DNA of 49,279 bases. Origin: an uncultured Dysosmobacter sp. (GTDB lineage: Bacteria; Bacillota; Clostridia; Oscillospirales; Oscillospiraceae). Below the pieces are notes generated by a model. It ran no database searches. It was not told where the DNA came from and worked only from the letters and a program-made list of their open reading frames with translations. The DNA is taken from the NCBI RefSeq assembly GCF_947631165.1, contig NZ_CANRKH010000022.1:1-49279 (forward strand). Direction: 5' to 3'. Of this stretch, positions 8,563 to 17,114 are shown piece after piece (the first letter of the stretch is position 1; each line of letters opens with the position of its first letter). The position numbers were made by a program, and so were the translations under genes.

Positions 8563-9540
8563 TTGGAGATCCTGAGCGGCGCGAACAACTGGAAACTGGT
8601 GGTCCGCCGGGAGGCGGCGGGAGCGGAGATCCTGTGGGCCGCCACCTGCGACACTAGGGCGGCCCTGCCGGAGGAGCTGTTCGGCCTGCCGGTGACGGCG
8701 CTGGGGGACCATGCCCTGACGCCGGGGCGGCCCATGCCGAAGGGGGAGACGGTGCTGGTGACCTGCGGCCCCGTGGCGGATGACGCGGCGTGGGACAACA
8801 GCCGCCTGGAGGACCTGGGCCTGCCGGAAAGCCTGCTTCGGGTCGGGGATTACGGCCTGCTGAACTGCCGGATGCTGCGGACTTTGCGGCTTTGGGACAC
8901 GACGCTGTGCTGGGGCGGCGGCGCGCTGATGAATTGCCGGAGCCTGGAGCGTTTCCACGTGACCTGCACTGGCCGGGAAGGGGAGCTGCTGTCCTATTTC
9001 GCCGGAGAGCTTTCCCATGAGCTGGACATGACGCTGCGCCTGCCGGCCGGAGACACGGCGCGGCTGATCCTGCCGGAGTATGTGGAGATCTATGAAGAGA
9101 ATTGCCCTGCCCACCATTTTGATTACAATATCTACGGCGCGGGCTACGGCTATCACCACTGTTTTTACCGGCGGAAGCTGAATTTGAAAGCCTATGACGA
9201 GCTGTGGCGTTCCATGCTGGGTATGGAGCACGATGAGGACTGCGCCATGCGGCTGGCCTGGTGGCGGCTGTGGTATCCCGCAGAGCTGTCGGAGCAGGCG
9301 GAGCGCGATTATCTGGCTTACCTGCAGGCAAATGTCCTGTCGGCTGCTCGCTGGCTGCTGGCGGAGCGGAACACGGAGGGGCTGCGGTTCCTGCTGGAGC
9401 ACACCGGCTGGACCCGGGAGGAATTGTCGGAGGCCTGCGAGCTGGCCCGGCAGGCGGGGTTTCCGGAGGCGGTGGCGCTGCTGCTGGAAGAGCGGCACAG
9501 ACGGTTCCCCACGGGCATGGGAAAGCGATTTGAACTCTAA
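8563..9540 (+). CDS. Leucine-rich-repeat-like protein of the VWA/MoxR cluster
   Basis: A protein of about 325 residues. TTG 8563 is the likely start because GGGAGG (8548-8553) precedes it by 9 bases; an upstream in-frame ATG at 8506 lies in the probable promoter, which has an extended -10 TGATACACT at 8514-8522. Residues about 60-140 show short leucine-rich segments (LFGLPVTALGDHAL, LRTLRLWDTTLCWGG, NCRSLERFHVTC), reminiscent of BspA-type repeats. The C-terminal third is helical and ankyrin-like (LLAERNTEGLRFLLEHTG, EAVALLLEERH). No enzyme motif is seen. It precedes the DUF2201/VWA and MoxR genes and is probably co-transcribed with them. Confidence 0.7.
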   Translation: MEILSGANNWKLVVRREAAGAEILWAATCDTRAALPEELFGLPVTALGDHALTPGRPMPKGETVLVTCGPVADDAAWDNSRLEDLGLPESLLRVGDYGLLNCRMLRTLRLWDTTLCWGGGALMNCRSLERFHVTCTGREGELLSYFAGELSHELDMTLRLPAGDTARLILPEYVEIYEENCPAHHFDYNIYGAGYGYHHCFYRRKLNLKAYDELWRSMLGMEHDEDCAMRLAWWRLWYPAELSEQAERDYLAYLQANVLSAARWLLAERNTEGLRFLLEHTGWTREELSEACELARQAGFPEAVALLLEERHRRFPTGMGKRFEL

Positions 9541-9570
9541 ATAAATTAGAAATTTGGAATTAGAGATGAG

Positions 9571-9651
9571 AAATGAGGAATTTTGATATCCGGCAAAGCC
9601 AGACATATCAAGATCATTCCGCTAAAGGCGGAATACAACGATTCCTGATTT
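9571..9651. repeat. Short intergenic repeat with inverted ends
   Basis: AAATGAGGAAT (9571-9581) and ATTCCTGATTT (9641-9651) are inverted ends matching at 10 of 11 positions. Inside, ATTCCGC/GCGGAAT (9615-9633) forms a second small stem. The AGGAATGAGG-like core recurs at 25391 and 31804. It sits between two cluster genes without breaking either. Confidence 0.55.
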
Positions 9652-9671
9652 CCAGAAGGAGGGGCTCCGCA

Positions 9672-11036
9672 GTGGGCGAAACGCCGGAGAAGGACTTTGC
9701 CGCCATCGGGCGGGACATTTTATTTGCCGCCCGCAACGAACTCTATATGAACCTGCCCTATCTGGATGCGGCCCTGTGCGCCCTGGACTTTCAGCCTGGG
9801 GGCGGGATCACGCTGTCTCTGGCTACCAACGGCGAGACCCTGTTTTACGACGGCGGCTATCTGGCGGAGCGGTATCTCCGGGGGGCTGTCTATACCAACC
9901 GGGCTTATCTCCATGTGATCCTCCACTGCATGCTGCGGCACTTGGCGAAAAAGCGCGGCAAGGTGCCGGAGCTGTGGGATCTGGCCTGCGACGCGGCAGT
10001 GGAGAGCATTTTGGACGAGCTGCACTACCCCTGTCTGGAGGAGGGCACCGTTCCCGCCAAGCTGAAATTTTACGGCGAGTGCCGGGCCGACATGCCGGTG
10101 CTGACGGCGGAGGGCATCTACCGCCGGCTGCTGCGCCTCAGCCTGCCGGAATATGAACTCGCTATGCTGCAAAGGCGCTTTTTGGCGGACGACCACGGCC
10201 TGTGGGACCCGGAGAAGCAGGACCAACAGTCCCAGCGGCAGGATGAGAAGTGGAAGGACCTGTCGGAAAAGACAAAGACTGGCATGGAGACGGTGCTGGC
10301 GGGCCAGGCCACCGGCGGCGAGGCGGTGCTGGAGCAGGTGAAGGTAGCCGTCCGGGACGATGTGGACTACCGGGCCTTTCTGCGGCGGTTCGCCGTGCCC
10401 CGGGAGATCATGGCGGTGGACGGCGACGCCTTTGACTATGGCTTTTACAGCTACGGCCTGCGGCTCTACGGCAACATGCCCCTGGTGGAGCCGCCGGAGA
10501 CGAAGGAGGAAAAGCGCATCGAGGACTTCGTCATCGCCGTGGATACCTCCATGTCCACCTCCGGCGAACTGGTGCGGCAGTTCCTGGCCTGCACCTATGC
10601 CATTCTCCGCAGCACCGAGACCTTTACCTGCAAGGTGAATATCCGCATCCTCCAGTGCGACGATCAGGTCCGGTCCGACACGGCCATCCACGATCTGGAG
10701 GAACTGCGGGACTATATGGACCACTTTGAACTGGCCGGCGGCAGCGCCACGGATTTTCGCCCGGTGTTCCAGCACGTGGAACAGCTGCAAAAAGCGGGGG
10801 CCTTCACCAGCCTGCGGGGGCTGCTGTATTTCACCGACGGCATGGGCGTCTACCCCCAGAAGCGCCCGCCCTATGAGACGGCCTTTGTGCTGCTGGAGGA
10901 GCCGCCTATGTCCGTCAAATTCCCGCCCTGGGCCATCCGGCTGACGCTGGATCTGCCTGGCATAGAGAAAGCGGCCCGGGAGACGGCGGAGGAATATCCG
11001 GACCTCATCGACCTGGAGGAACTTCCCCAACTTTAG
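9672..11036 (+). CDS. DUF2201-family protein with metallopeptidase-like and VWA-like domains
   Basis: A 454-residue protein. GTG 9672 is the probable start, with AAGGAGG 9 bases upstream; the longer open frame crosses the repeat. The N-terminal half carries HVILHCMLRH near residue 80, an HxxxH-type motif of the DUF2201 putative metallopeptidase domain. The C-terminal half is VWA-like with a MIDAS-type DTSMSTSG (about residue 291) and FTDGMG. A charged linker (QDQQSQRQDEKWKDLSEKTK) separates them. It ends 13 bases before a MoxR-type AAA ATPase, the standard partner of VWA proteins in chaperone or metal-insertion systems. The client is unknown. Confidence 0.8.
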   Translation: MGETPEKDFAAIGRDILFAARNELYMNLPYLDAALCALDFQPGGGITLSLATNGETLFYDGGYLAERYLRGAVYTNRAYLHVILHCMLRHLAKKRGKVPELWDLACDAAVESILDELHYPCLEEGTVPAKLKFYGECRADMPVLTAEGIYRRLLRLSLPEYELAMLQRRFLADDHGLWDPEKQDQQSQRQDEKWKDLSEKTKTGMETVLAGQATGGEAVLEQVKVAVRDDVDYRAFLRRFAVPREIMAVDGDAFDYGFYSYGLRLYGNMPLVEPPETKEEKRIEDFVIAVDTSMSTSGELVRQFLACTYAILRSTETFTCKVNIRILQCDDQVRSDTAIHDLEELRDYMDHFELAGGSATDFRPVFQHVEQLQKAGAFTSLRGLLYFTDGMGVYPQKRPPYETAFVLLEEPPMSVKFPPWAIRLTLDLPGIEKAARETAEEYPDLIDLEELPQL

Positions 11037-11049
11037 GAGGCGTCACGAT

Positions 11050-12579
11050 ATGAACATCAAACAGGCAAAGCAGGAGATCGCCAATACTTTGAAGGCGTAT
11101 CTGGCCAAGGACGAGCTGGGGAATTACCTGATCCCCGCGGTCCGCCAGCGGCCGGTGCTGCTGATGGGGCCTCCGGGCATCGGCAAGACCCAGATCATGG
11201 AGCAGATCGCGGCAGAAGAGGGCGTGGGGCTGGTGGCCTACACCATCACCCACCATACCCGCCAGAGCGCCATCGGTCTGCCCTTCATTGAAAAGCGGAC
11301 CTACGGCGGTCGGGAATTCTCCGTCACGGAGTACACCATGAGCGAGATCCTGGCCTCGGTGTATCAAATGATGGAGCGGACGGGGCTAAAGGAGGGCATC
11401 CTTTTTCTGGACGAGATCAACTGTGTGTCTGAGACTTTGGCGCCTATGATGCTGCAATTCTTGCAGTGCAAGACCTTCGGCAATCAGAAGCTGCCGGAGG
11501 GTTGGCTCATCGTGGCGGCGGGAAATCCGCCGGAGTATAACAAATCTGTCCGGGATTTCGACGTGGTGACCCTGGACCGGGTCAAGCGCATCGACGTGGC
11601 GGAGGATTTCGCCGTGTGGAAGGAGTACGCCTATCGAAAGGGCATCCACGGGGCAGTGGTGTCCTATCTGGACATCAAGAAGGACCATTTTTATCAGATC
11701 GAGACCACGGTGGACGGCCTGCAGTTCGCCACCGCCCGGGGCTGGGAGGATCTCAGCGAGCTGATCCAGGTCTATGAAAAGCTGGGCCTGCGAGTGGGCC
11801 GGGAGGTGGTGGGGCAGTATATCCAGCTGCCCCGCATTGCCAAGGATTTTGCCAATTATCTGGAGCTGTATTACAAATATCAGAAAACCTACCATGTGGA
11901 TGACATCCTGCGGGGCCAGTGGCAGAATATCACCATGCTGGAGCTGCGGGAGGCCCCCTTTGACGAGAAGCTGTCGGTGATGGGCCTGCTGCTGTCCCGG
12001 CTGGCGGAGGCGGCCCGGGAGACCCGGAAGCAGGACGCCCTGACTACCGCTCTCCACGCCGCCTTGACGGAGTTCAAGGGGAAGATCGCCGAAATGGAGC
12101 CACAGGCGGTGCTGGCTCAGCTGGTGTGGCAGCGGCAGACGAGGCTGAAGCAGGCCGGCGAGGCGGGGCAGCTGGACAAAGAGCGCCGGGAACTGGACCA
12201 GCGGGAGATCAACACCCTGGAGGATTACCGCCAGCGCCTCCAGCGGGAGGACGCCGCAACCCCGGCGGAGGCTATGGACGCGGTGCGGGAGTGGTTCAGC
12301 CGGGAAGTGGAGAAGCGGGAGGCCCTGGGCAGGTTTGCCGGCGAAGAGTTCGACAACGCATTCCGCTTTTTGGAGCAGACCTTCGGCCAGGGCCAGGAGC
12401 TGGTGCTGTTTGTGACGGAGGTCACGGCAGGATATGACGCCAGCTGGTTCGTGGAGAATTTCGGCTGCGACGCCTATTTCCGGCACAACAAGGAACTGCT
12501 GTTTGACGATACCCGGCGGCGCATCCGGGAGCAGATCACTGCGGCCAAGGCGGCGGAAAGGGAGGATCATCATGACTGA
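11050..12579 (+). CDS. MoxR-type AAA+ ATPase
   Basis: A 509-residue protein. Walker A is GPPGIGKT (about residues 40-47) and Walker B LFLDEINC (about 117-124), followed by a sensor-like VAAGNPPEYN and an Arg-rich VKRID segment. The AAA module occupies about 1-300. The remaining 200 residues form a long charged helical region (ERRELDQREINTLEDYRQRL), longer than in ordinary MoxR proteins. The upstream VWA/DUF2201 gene is its expected partner. Its stop overlaps the start of the NifU-like gene by 8 bases. Confidence 0.88.
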   Translation: MNIKQAKQEIANTLKAYLAKDELGNYLIPAVRQRPVLLMGPPGIGKTQIMEQIAAEEGVGLVAYTITHHTRQSAIGLPFIEKRTYGGREFSVTEYTMSEILASVYQMMERTGLKEGILFLDEINCVSETLAPMMLQFLQCKTFGNQKLPEGWLIVAAGNPPEYNKSVRDFDVVTLDRVKRIDVAEDFAVWKEYAYRKGIHGAVVSYLDIKKDHFYQIETTVDGLQFATARGWEDLSELIQVYEKLGLRVGREVVGQYIQLPRIAKDFANYLELYYKYQKTYHVDDILRGQWQNITMLELREAPFDEKLSVMGLLLSRLAEAARETRKQDALTTALHAALTEFKGKIAEMEPQAVLAQLVWQRQTRLKQAGEAGQLDKERRELDQREINTLEDYRQRLQREDAATPAEAMDAVREWFSREVEKREALGRFAGEEFDNAFRFLEQTFGQGQELVLFVTEVTAGYDASWFVENFGCDAYFRHNKELLFDDTRRRIREQITAAKAAEREDHHD

Positions 12580-12865
12580 GGAACAAAAGCGCATCGAAGC
12601 CGTGCTGGAGGAAAAGGTCCGGCCTGCCCTGCGGGCCCACGGCGGCGAGATCCAGATCGACCGCCTGGAAAATAAGGTGCTGTATGTGAAGCTGCTGGGC
12701 CAGTGCGCCGGCTGCCCCTCGGCGGACCTGACCAACGAGACCATTGTGGAGGCGGAACTGGTCAAAGCCCTGCCGGAGCTGGTGCAGAAGGTCTGCGTGG
12801 TGCAGACTGTCAGCGATGAGCTGTGGGAGCAGGCCAAGCGGCTCCTGCGGGACCACCATCTGTAA
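12572..12865 (+). CDS. NifU C-terminal-domain-like protein
   Basis: A 97-residue protein starting MTEEQKRIEAVLEEKVRP. The motif LLGQCAGCPSADLTNETIV, with CxxC at about residues 46-49, is the signature of the NifU C-terminal (Nfu) domain, which carries a transient Fe-S cluster. The start overlaps the ATPase gene end and follows GGGAGG. It could supply Fe-S clusters to a client of the VWA/ATPase pair, but this is guilt by association. Confidence 0.85.
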   Translation: MTEEQKRIEAVLEEKVRPALRAHGGEIQIDRLENKVLYVKLLGQCAGCPSADLTNETIVEAELVKALPELVQKVCVVQTVSDELWEQAKRLLRDHHL

Positions 12866-12877
12866 GGAGGAGCGGCC

Positions 12878-13765
12878 ATGGAACTGACGCTGCGGAAAAA
12901 CGGTCTCATTGCCCGGGCGGAGACCCTGGGCGGCGAGCTGGTGTCCCTGCGGGACCACAGGGGCACAGAGTACATCTGGAGTGGTGCCCCAGCCTACTGG
13001 TCCGGGCGGAATCCTGTGCTGTTCCCCATCGTGGGGCGGCTGAAGGATGGCGGTGTGGACATTGGCGGGAAGCACTATGAGATGGCCCGGCACGGCTTTG
13101 CCCGCCGGAGCGAATTCACCGTGGCGGAGCAGGGAGGGGACTTTGCGGAGTTTGAACTGCGGGAGAGCGGGGAGACGCTGCGGCAGTATCCCTTCCCCTT
13201 CTCTCTGCGGGTCCGCCACACCCTTTTGGAAACTGGCTTTTCCACCTGCTTCACCGTGACCAACATCGGAACGGCGCCCATGCCCTTCTGCATCGGCGCC
13301 CACACTGCCTTCCGCTGTCCGCTGGAGGCGGGGGAGCGGTTCGAGGACTACCGCCTGGTGTTTGACAAGGTGGAGGACGCGGCCTCCATCCCGCTGGGAG
13401 AGGGCGGCTGCCTGCAAAGCGGCGCAGGGGGCGTTGCGCTGGATCACACGGACACCATCGTCCTGGATCATGCCGTGTTCGATGAAGTCGACACTTTGAT
13501 TTATGAGGGCCTGCGGTCCAGGAGCGTTCGCCTGTGCCATAAGGATACGGGCCGGGGCCTCCAGGTCGATTTTTCGGAGTTTCCCATGGTGGCCTTCTGG
13601 ACCATGCCGGGGAAGGCAGCACCCTATATCTGCATCGAGCCGTGGCAGGGCTGCGCCGCCTTTGACAACGAGAGCGGAAAATTCGAGGACAAGCCTCACT
13701 GCGTGACCCTGGCGCCGGGAGAGGCGAAGAGGCTGACCTATACGGTATCGCTGTTGAATGATTAA
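12878..13765 (+). CDS. Aldose 1-epimerase family protein
   Basis: A 295-residue protein with the galactose mutarotase-like beta-sandwich pattern: GGELVSLRDHRGTEYIWSG near the start, NPVLFPIVGRLKDG (the NPxLFPxxG motif of the LacX/YeaD-like group), HGFARRSEF around residue 69 and an IGAHTAFRCPL loop. It begins 12 bases after the NifU-like gene with GGAGG and is the last gene of the unit, followed by a strong terminator. The sugar substrate is unknown. Confidence 0.88.
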   Translation: MELTLRKNGLIARAETLGGELVSLRDHRGTEYIWSGAPAYWSGRNPVLFPIVGRLKDGGVDIGGKHYEMARHGFARRSEFTVAEQGGDFAEFELRESGETLRQYPFPFSLRVRHTLLETGFSTCFTVTNIGTAPMPFCIGAHTAFRCPLEAGERFEDYRLVFDKVEDAASIPLGEGGCLQSGAGGVALDHTDTIVLDHAVFDEVDTLIYEGLRSRSVRLCHKDTGRGLQVDFSEFPMVAFWTMPGKAAPYICIEPWQGCAAFDNESGKFEDKPHCVTLAPGEAKRLTYTVSLLND

Positions 13766-13766
13766 A

Positions 13767-13804
13767 AGAAGCGCTCCGTCCATGGGGACGGGGCGCTTCT
13801 TGCT
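13767..13804 (+). terminator. Rho-independent terminator
   Basis: The arms GAAGCGCTCCGTCC and GGACGGGGCGCTTC flank a short ATGG-type loop, with TTGCTT following. It closes the plus-strand cluster; the A-rich 5' side may make it work for htpG as well. Confidence 0.8.
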
Positions 13805-13853
13805 TCCATATTATGTTCTCAGGGGGAACGTGGGGATGCTGGACGGCCTGCGG

Positions 13854-15737
13854 TCACTTCATCAACTCGCACACCAGGTCAGTGTAGCCGGAAGGATCAT
13901 CCAGCGTCAGGCCCGCGATGAGCAGAGCCTGGTCGTACAGCAGCGTAGCATACTTCTTCGCCTTTTCCGGGTCCTCCGCCACAGCGGCCTCCAGCGCCTG
14001 GAAGGCGGGGTGCTCCACGTTCAGCTCCAGGATGCGGTCCGCCTTGATGCCGGAATCGGGCTGGACGGCCTGGAAGTACTTTTCCATCTCAAAGCTGAGG
14101 CCCTCTCCGGCAGTGAGGCAGACGGGATGGGACTTCAGACGGGCGGAGGCCTTGACCTCCTTTACGGCGTCACCCAGGGCCTCCTTCACAAAGTCAAAAG
14201 CGGCCTTATGGGCATCCACGGCCGCTTCGGCCTTCTTTTCCGCGCCTTCTTCCAGTTCCTGATCCAGGATGGAGCGGAATTCCTTGTCCTGATAATTCCG
14301 CAGGGTCTGGGCGCAGAACTCGTCCACCTCCTCGGTGAAGTACAGGATCTCGCAGCCTTTTTCCTTCAGCAGCTCTGTCTGGGGCAGCTTGTCGATCTTC
14401 TCAGGGTTCTCGCCCATAGCGTAATAGATATACTTTTGATCCGCCTGCATCCGAGAGACGTACTCCGCCAGGGTCACTGGCTTTTTCTCCGTGGAGGACC
14501 AGAACAGCAGCAGGTCCTGGAGCAGCTCTTTGTGCATCCCATAGTCGTTGGCCACGCCGTATTTCAGCTGGCGGCCGAACTGCTTCCAGAAGGCCTCATA
14601 GGTCTCCCGCTCGTCCTTCAGCATTTTTGCCAGCTCGCTTTTGAGCTTCTTCTCCAGATTGGAGGCGATGACCTTCAGCTGCCGGTCATGCTGCAAAAGC
14701 TCCCGGGAGATGTTCAGGCTCAGGTCCGGGGAATCCACCACGCCCCGGACAAAGCGGAAGTGATCCGGCAGCAGGTCGGCGCACTTGTCCATGATGAGCA
14801 CGCCGTTGGAGTAGAGCTGCAGGCCCTTTTCATATTCTTTGGTGTAGTAATCATAGGGCATGGCTCCAGGGATGAACAGCAGCGCTTTATAGGTCACCGC
14901 GCCCTCGGCAGACACGGCGGTGACCCGCAGGGGATCGGTATAGTCGTGGAATTTGTCCCGGTAGAACTTGTTGTACTCCTCCGGCTTCACGCTGGACTTC
15001 CGGCGCTGCCAGATGGGCACCATGGAGTTGAGGGTCTCCACCTCCTGGTAGGTCTCATACTCCGGCTTGTCGTCGGGGCAGCCCTCCTTTTTCCGGGTCT
15101 TGCTGACCTCCATGCGGATCGGGAAGCGGATATAGTCGGAGTATTTCCGAACCAGCTCCTGCAAACGCCAGGACTCCAGGAATTCGCCGTATTTTTCATC
15201 GTCGGTGTCCGGCTTGATGTGCATGATGATGTCGGTGCCGGCGGCCTCTTTTTCGCATTCAGTGATGGTGTAGCCGTCGGCTCCGGAGGACTGCCACATG
15301 TAGGCGTTCTCTCCGCCGTATTTCTTTGTCACCACAGTGATGTGGTCCGCCACCATAAAAGCGGAGTAGAAGCCCACGCCGAACTGGCCGATCACGTCGG
15401 TGTTCTTGGCGTCGTCCCCCATCTCCTGCTTGAATTTGTAGGAGCCGGAGGAGGCGATGACGCCCAGGTTGTTCTCCAGATCCGCCTTGTCCATGCCGAT
15501 GCCGTTGTCGGACACCGTCAGCAGGCGGGCGTCCTTGTCCACGGTCAGCTCGATTTTGAAATCCTTGCGGTTCAGCTTCACCTGATCGTCGGTCAAAGAC
15601 AGGTAGCACAGCTTGTCGCAGGCGTCGCTGGCGTTAGAGATGATCTCCCGGAGGAAGATCTCCTTGTGGGTATAGATGGAGTTGATCATCAGGTCCAGCA
15701 GCCGCTTGGATTCCGCCTTGAATTGCTTCTTTGCCAT
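13854..15737 (-). CDS. htpG: Chaperone HtpG (Hsp90)
   Basis: A 627-residue Hsp90 of normal bacterial length. The GHKL ATP site is complete: REIISNASDACDK (about 30), DNGIGM (about 80) and GQFGVGFYSAFMV (about 120). Middle and C-terminal dimerisation domains follow. ATG 15737 is preceded by an AAGGAAG site at slightly long spacing. An extended -10 lies about 45 bases upstream. No CIRCE-type repeat was seen. The opposite strand is open over almost the whole gene, which is a composition artefact. Confidence 0.96.
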   Translation of the reverse strand: MAKKQFKAESKRLLDLMINSIYTHKEIFLREIISNASDACDKLCYLSLTDDQVKLNRKDFKIELTVDKDARLLTVSDNGIGMDKADLENNLGVIASSGSYKFKQEMGDDAKNTDVIGQFGVGFYSAFMVADHITVVTKKYGGENAYMWQSSGADGYTITECEKEAAGTDIIMHIKPDTDDEKYGEFLESWRLQELVRKYSDYIRFPIRMEVSKTRKKEGCPDDKPEYETYQEVETLNSMVPIWQRRKSSVKPEEYNKFYRDKFHDYTDPLRVTAVSAEGAVTYKALLFIPGAMPYDYYTKEYEKGLQLYSNGVLIMDKCADLLPDHFRFVRGVVDSPDLSLNISRELLQHDRQLKVIASNLEKKLKSELAKMLKDERETYEAFWKQFGRQLKYGVANDYGMHKELLQDLLLFWSSTEKKPVTLAEYVSRMQADQKYIYYAMGENPEKIDKLPQTELLKEKGCEILYFTEEVDEFCAQTLRNYQDKEFRSILDQELEEGAEKKAEAAVDAHKAAFDFVKEALGDAVKEVKASARLKSHPVCLTAGEGLSFEMEKYFQAVQPDSGIKADRILELNVEHPAFQALEAAVAEDPEKAKKYATLLYDQALLIAGLTLDDPSGYTDLVCELMK

Positions 15738-15780
15738 GATATGGGTACACTTCCTTCATTTTAATTTTTTTCAACACGTT

Positions 15781-15789
15781 AATATAGCA
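15781..15789 (-). promoter_or_regulatory. Extended -10 promoter of htpG
   Basis: The minus strand reads TGCTATATT, an extended -10, about 44 bases before the htpG ATG. No good -35 is seen 17 bases upstream, as is usual for extended -10 promoters. Confidence 0.5.
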
Positions 15790-15840
15790 TACCGGTTTGG
15801 AAAAATAAATGACTTTTTTGTAAATTCCACCGGCAAACAG

Positions 15841-15869
15841 TTGTCTGCCGGAACGATTCCGAGTAAAAT
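15841..15869 (+). promoter_or_regulatory. Promoter of the 15998 unit
   Basis: TTGTCT (15841-15846) and TAAAAT (15864-15869) are exactly 17 bases apart. The predicted start near 15876 coincides with the first base of the structured leader, which supports both calls. Confidence 0.6.
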
Positions 15870-15875
15870 ACAAGC

Positions 15876-15961
15876 ATACCCTCAGTGAACAAAGGGCAAT
15901 GCGTTTTTTGGGGCATCTTGAACGGCTGGCAGGCGTGCTGCCTTTTGCCCATTAAGGGTAT
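15876..15961 (+). ncRNA. Candidate structured 5' leader RNA
   Basis: Nested complementary segments suggest a multibranch fold. The outer pair is ATACCCT (15876-15882) with AGGGTAT (15955-15961). The second pair is GGGCAA (15894-15899) with TTGCCC (15945-15950). Two internal hairpins are ATGC/GCAT (15899-15902, 15913-15916) and GGCAG/CTGCC (15928-15932, 15938-15942). It fills the 5' UTR before the AAAAAAGGAG ribosome site of the gene at 15998. I recognise no known riboswitch; the evidence is base pairing in one sequence only. Confidence 0.4.
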
Positions 15962-15997
15962 CATTCGGCGTGTCCGCCAAAAAAGGAGTTCTGCTTT

Positions 15998-16432
15998 ATG
16001 GGCTTTTTCCAGAGGATCGGGAATGCGCTGGCCCGCTTTATGTATGGCCGCAACGGCATGGACCAGCTGAACCGGGCGTTGTTCTGGAGCTATCTGGCCA
16101 TTTTTCTGGTGCAGGCCATCGTGGCGCCGTTGCTGAAGAGCCGCCCGCTGGCGCTGGCCTGCGATGCGCTGCTGTGGATTTTGATGCTGCTCATCTTCTT
16201 CCGGATGTTCTCCAAGAACCTGCCCAAGCGGCGGGCGGAGAACCAAAAATGGATGAGTTGGTGGTGGGGTGTGAAGAACCGCCAGGCTGGCGCCAAAGCC
16301 CGCCATGCCGACAAGGACCACCGGTATTTCACCTGCAAGAACTGCAAGACCATCTGCCGCGTTCCGGTGGGCAAGGGAAAGATCGTCATCACCTGCCCCA
16401 AATGCGGCGCGGAGATCAAGGCGAAAACATGA
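15998..16432 (+). CDS. Membrane-anchored zinc-ribbon protein
   Basis: A 144-residue protein. Residues about 26-70 form two hydrophobic segments (ALFWSYLAIFLVQAIVAPLL; ALACDALLWILMLLIFF). A basic stretch follows, then a C-terminal zinc ribbon with CKNCKTIC and CPKCG (about 110-140) resembling the FeS/zinc motif of MJ0042-like domains. AAAAGGAG precedes the ATG. It is followed after 48 bases by an acetyltransferase gene. The function is unknown; the preceding structured leader suggests post-transcriptional control. Confidence 0.8.
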   Translation: MGFFQRIGNALARFMYGRNGMDQLNRALFWSYLAIFLVQAIVAPLLKSRPLALACDALLWILMLLIFFRMFSKNLPKRRAENQKWMSWWWGVKNRQAGAKARHADKDHRYFTCKNCKTICRVPVGKGKIVITCPKCGAEIKAKT

Positions 16433-16480
16433 ACGAGTGGTGGCGCGGGAGCGCGCCGCTGTCCATTTTCAGGAGGAGCT

Positions 16481-17053
16481 ATGCGGATTCGGCTTGCCGC
16501 AGAGGCGGACGTTCCGGCGCTGCGGGCGATCTACGGGCAGTACATCGATACATCCGTGACTTTTGAATATGTTCTGCCCACGGAAGAGGAATTCCGGGAG
16601 CGGGTCCGCTCCATCTCGTCGGACTATCCCTATCTGGTCTGCGAGGAGGACGGCGTCATCGTGGGCTACGCCTACGCGCACCGCCAGGCGGAGCGGGCGG
16701 CCTATCAGTGGAACGCGGAGCTGTCGGTCTATCTGGATCGGAATCACACCGGCCAGCGGCTGGGGAGACGGCTGTACGGCGTTTTGACAGAGCTGCTGCG
16801 GATGCAGGGCATCCGCACGGTATACGCGCTGGTCACCAGTCCCAACCCGCGGAGCGAGGCCCTCCACCGGGGCATGGGCTTTCGGCTGATGGGCGTTCAA
16901 AAGCGCACCGGCTATAAGGCCGGCGCGTGGCGGGATGTGTCCTGGTTTGAGAAGGCCATCGCCGGCTATGATCCGGAACCCGCTCCATTTCTGCCCTTCT
17001 CCCGGATACCGGGAGAGCGGGCCGAGGAGGTCCTGGCGCAGTACGGCGCGTAA
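16481..17053 (+). CDS. GNAT-family N-acetyltransferase, phosphinothricin acetyltransferase-like
   Basis: A 190-residue GNAT enzyme starting MRIRLAAEADVPALRAIYGQY. The order of motifs (YVLPTEEEFRERV, GYAYAHRQAERAAYQWNAELSVYL, acetyl-CoA loop HTGQRLGRRLY, then NPRSEALHRGMGFRLMG) matches the Pat/Bar/YncA group that acetylates amino-acid-like substrates such as methionine sulfoximine. The last 20 residues after GYDPEP vary in the family. AGGAGG precedes the ATG. It is the last gene of the unit. Confidence 0.9.
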   Translation: MRIRLAAEADVPALRAIYGQYIDTSVTFEYVLPTEEEFRERVRSISSDYPYLVCEEDGVIVGYAYAHRQAERAAYQWNAELSVYLDRNHTGQRLGRRLYGVLTELLRMQGIRTVYALVTSPNPRSEALHRGMGFRLMGVQKRTGYKAGAWRDVSWFEKAIAGYDPEPAPFLPFSRIPGERAEEVLAQYGA

Positions 17054-17092
17054 AAACATCCGGAGGAGCTTTGGCTCCTCCGGATGTTTTTT
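17054..17092 (+). terminator. Rho-independent terminator
   Basis: ACATCCGGAGGAGC and GCTCCTCCGGATGT form a perfect 14-bp stem with a 4-base loop and a T6 run. The A-run on the other side lets it serve ilvE too. Confidence 0.93.
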
Positions 17093-17114
17093 ATGAATGT
17101 GGGAATGAAGGGAA

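Noticed and set aside
13758..15764. A 668-codon open frame on the plus strand opposite htpG
   Set aside because: It mirrors the htpG codons (GC-rich third positions), has His/Val/Gly/Leu-biased composition and no ribosome site or domain; the minus-strand htpG is unmistakable.
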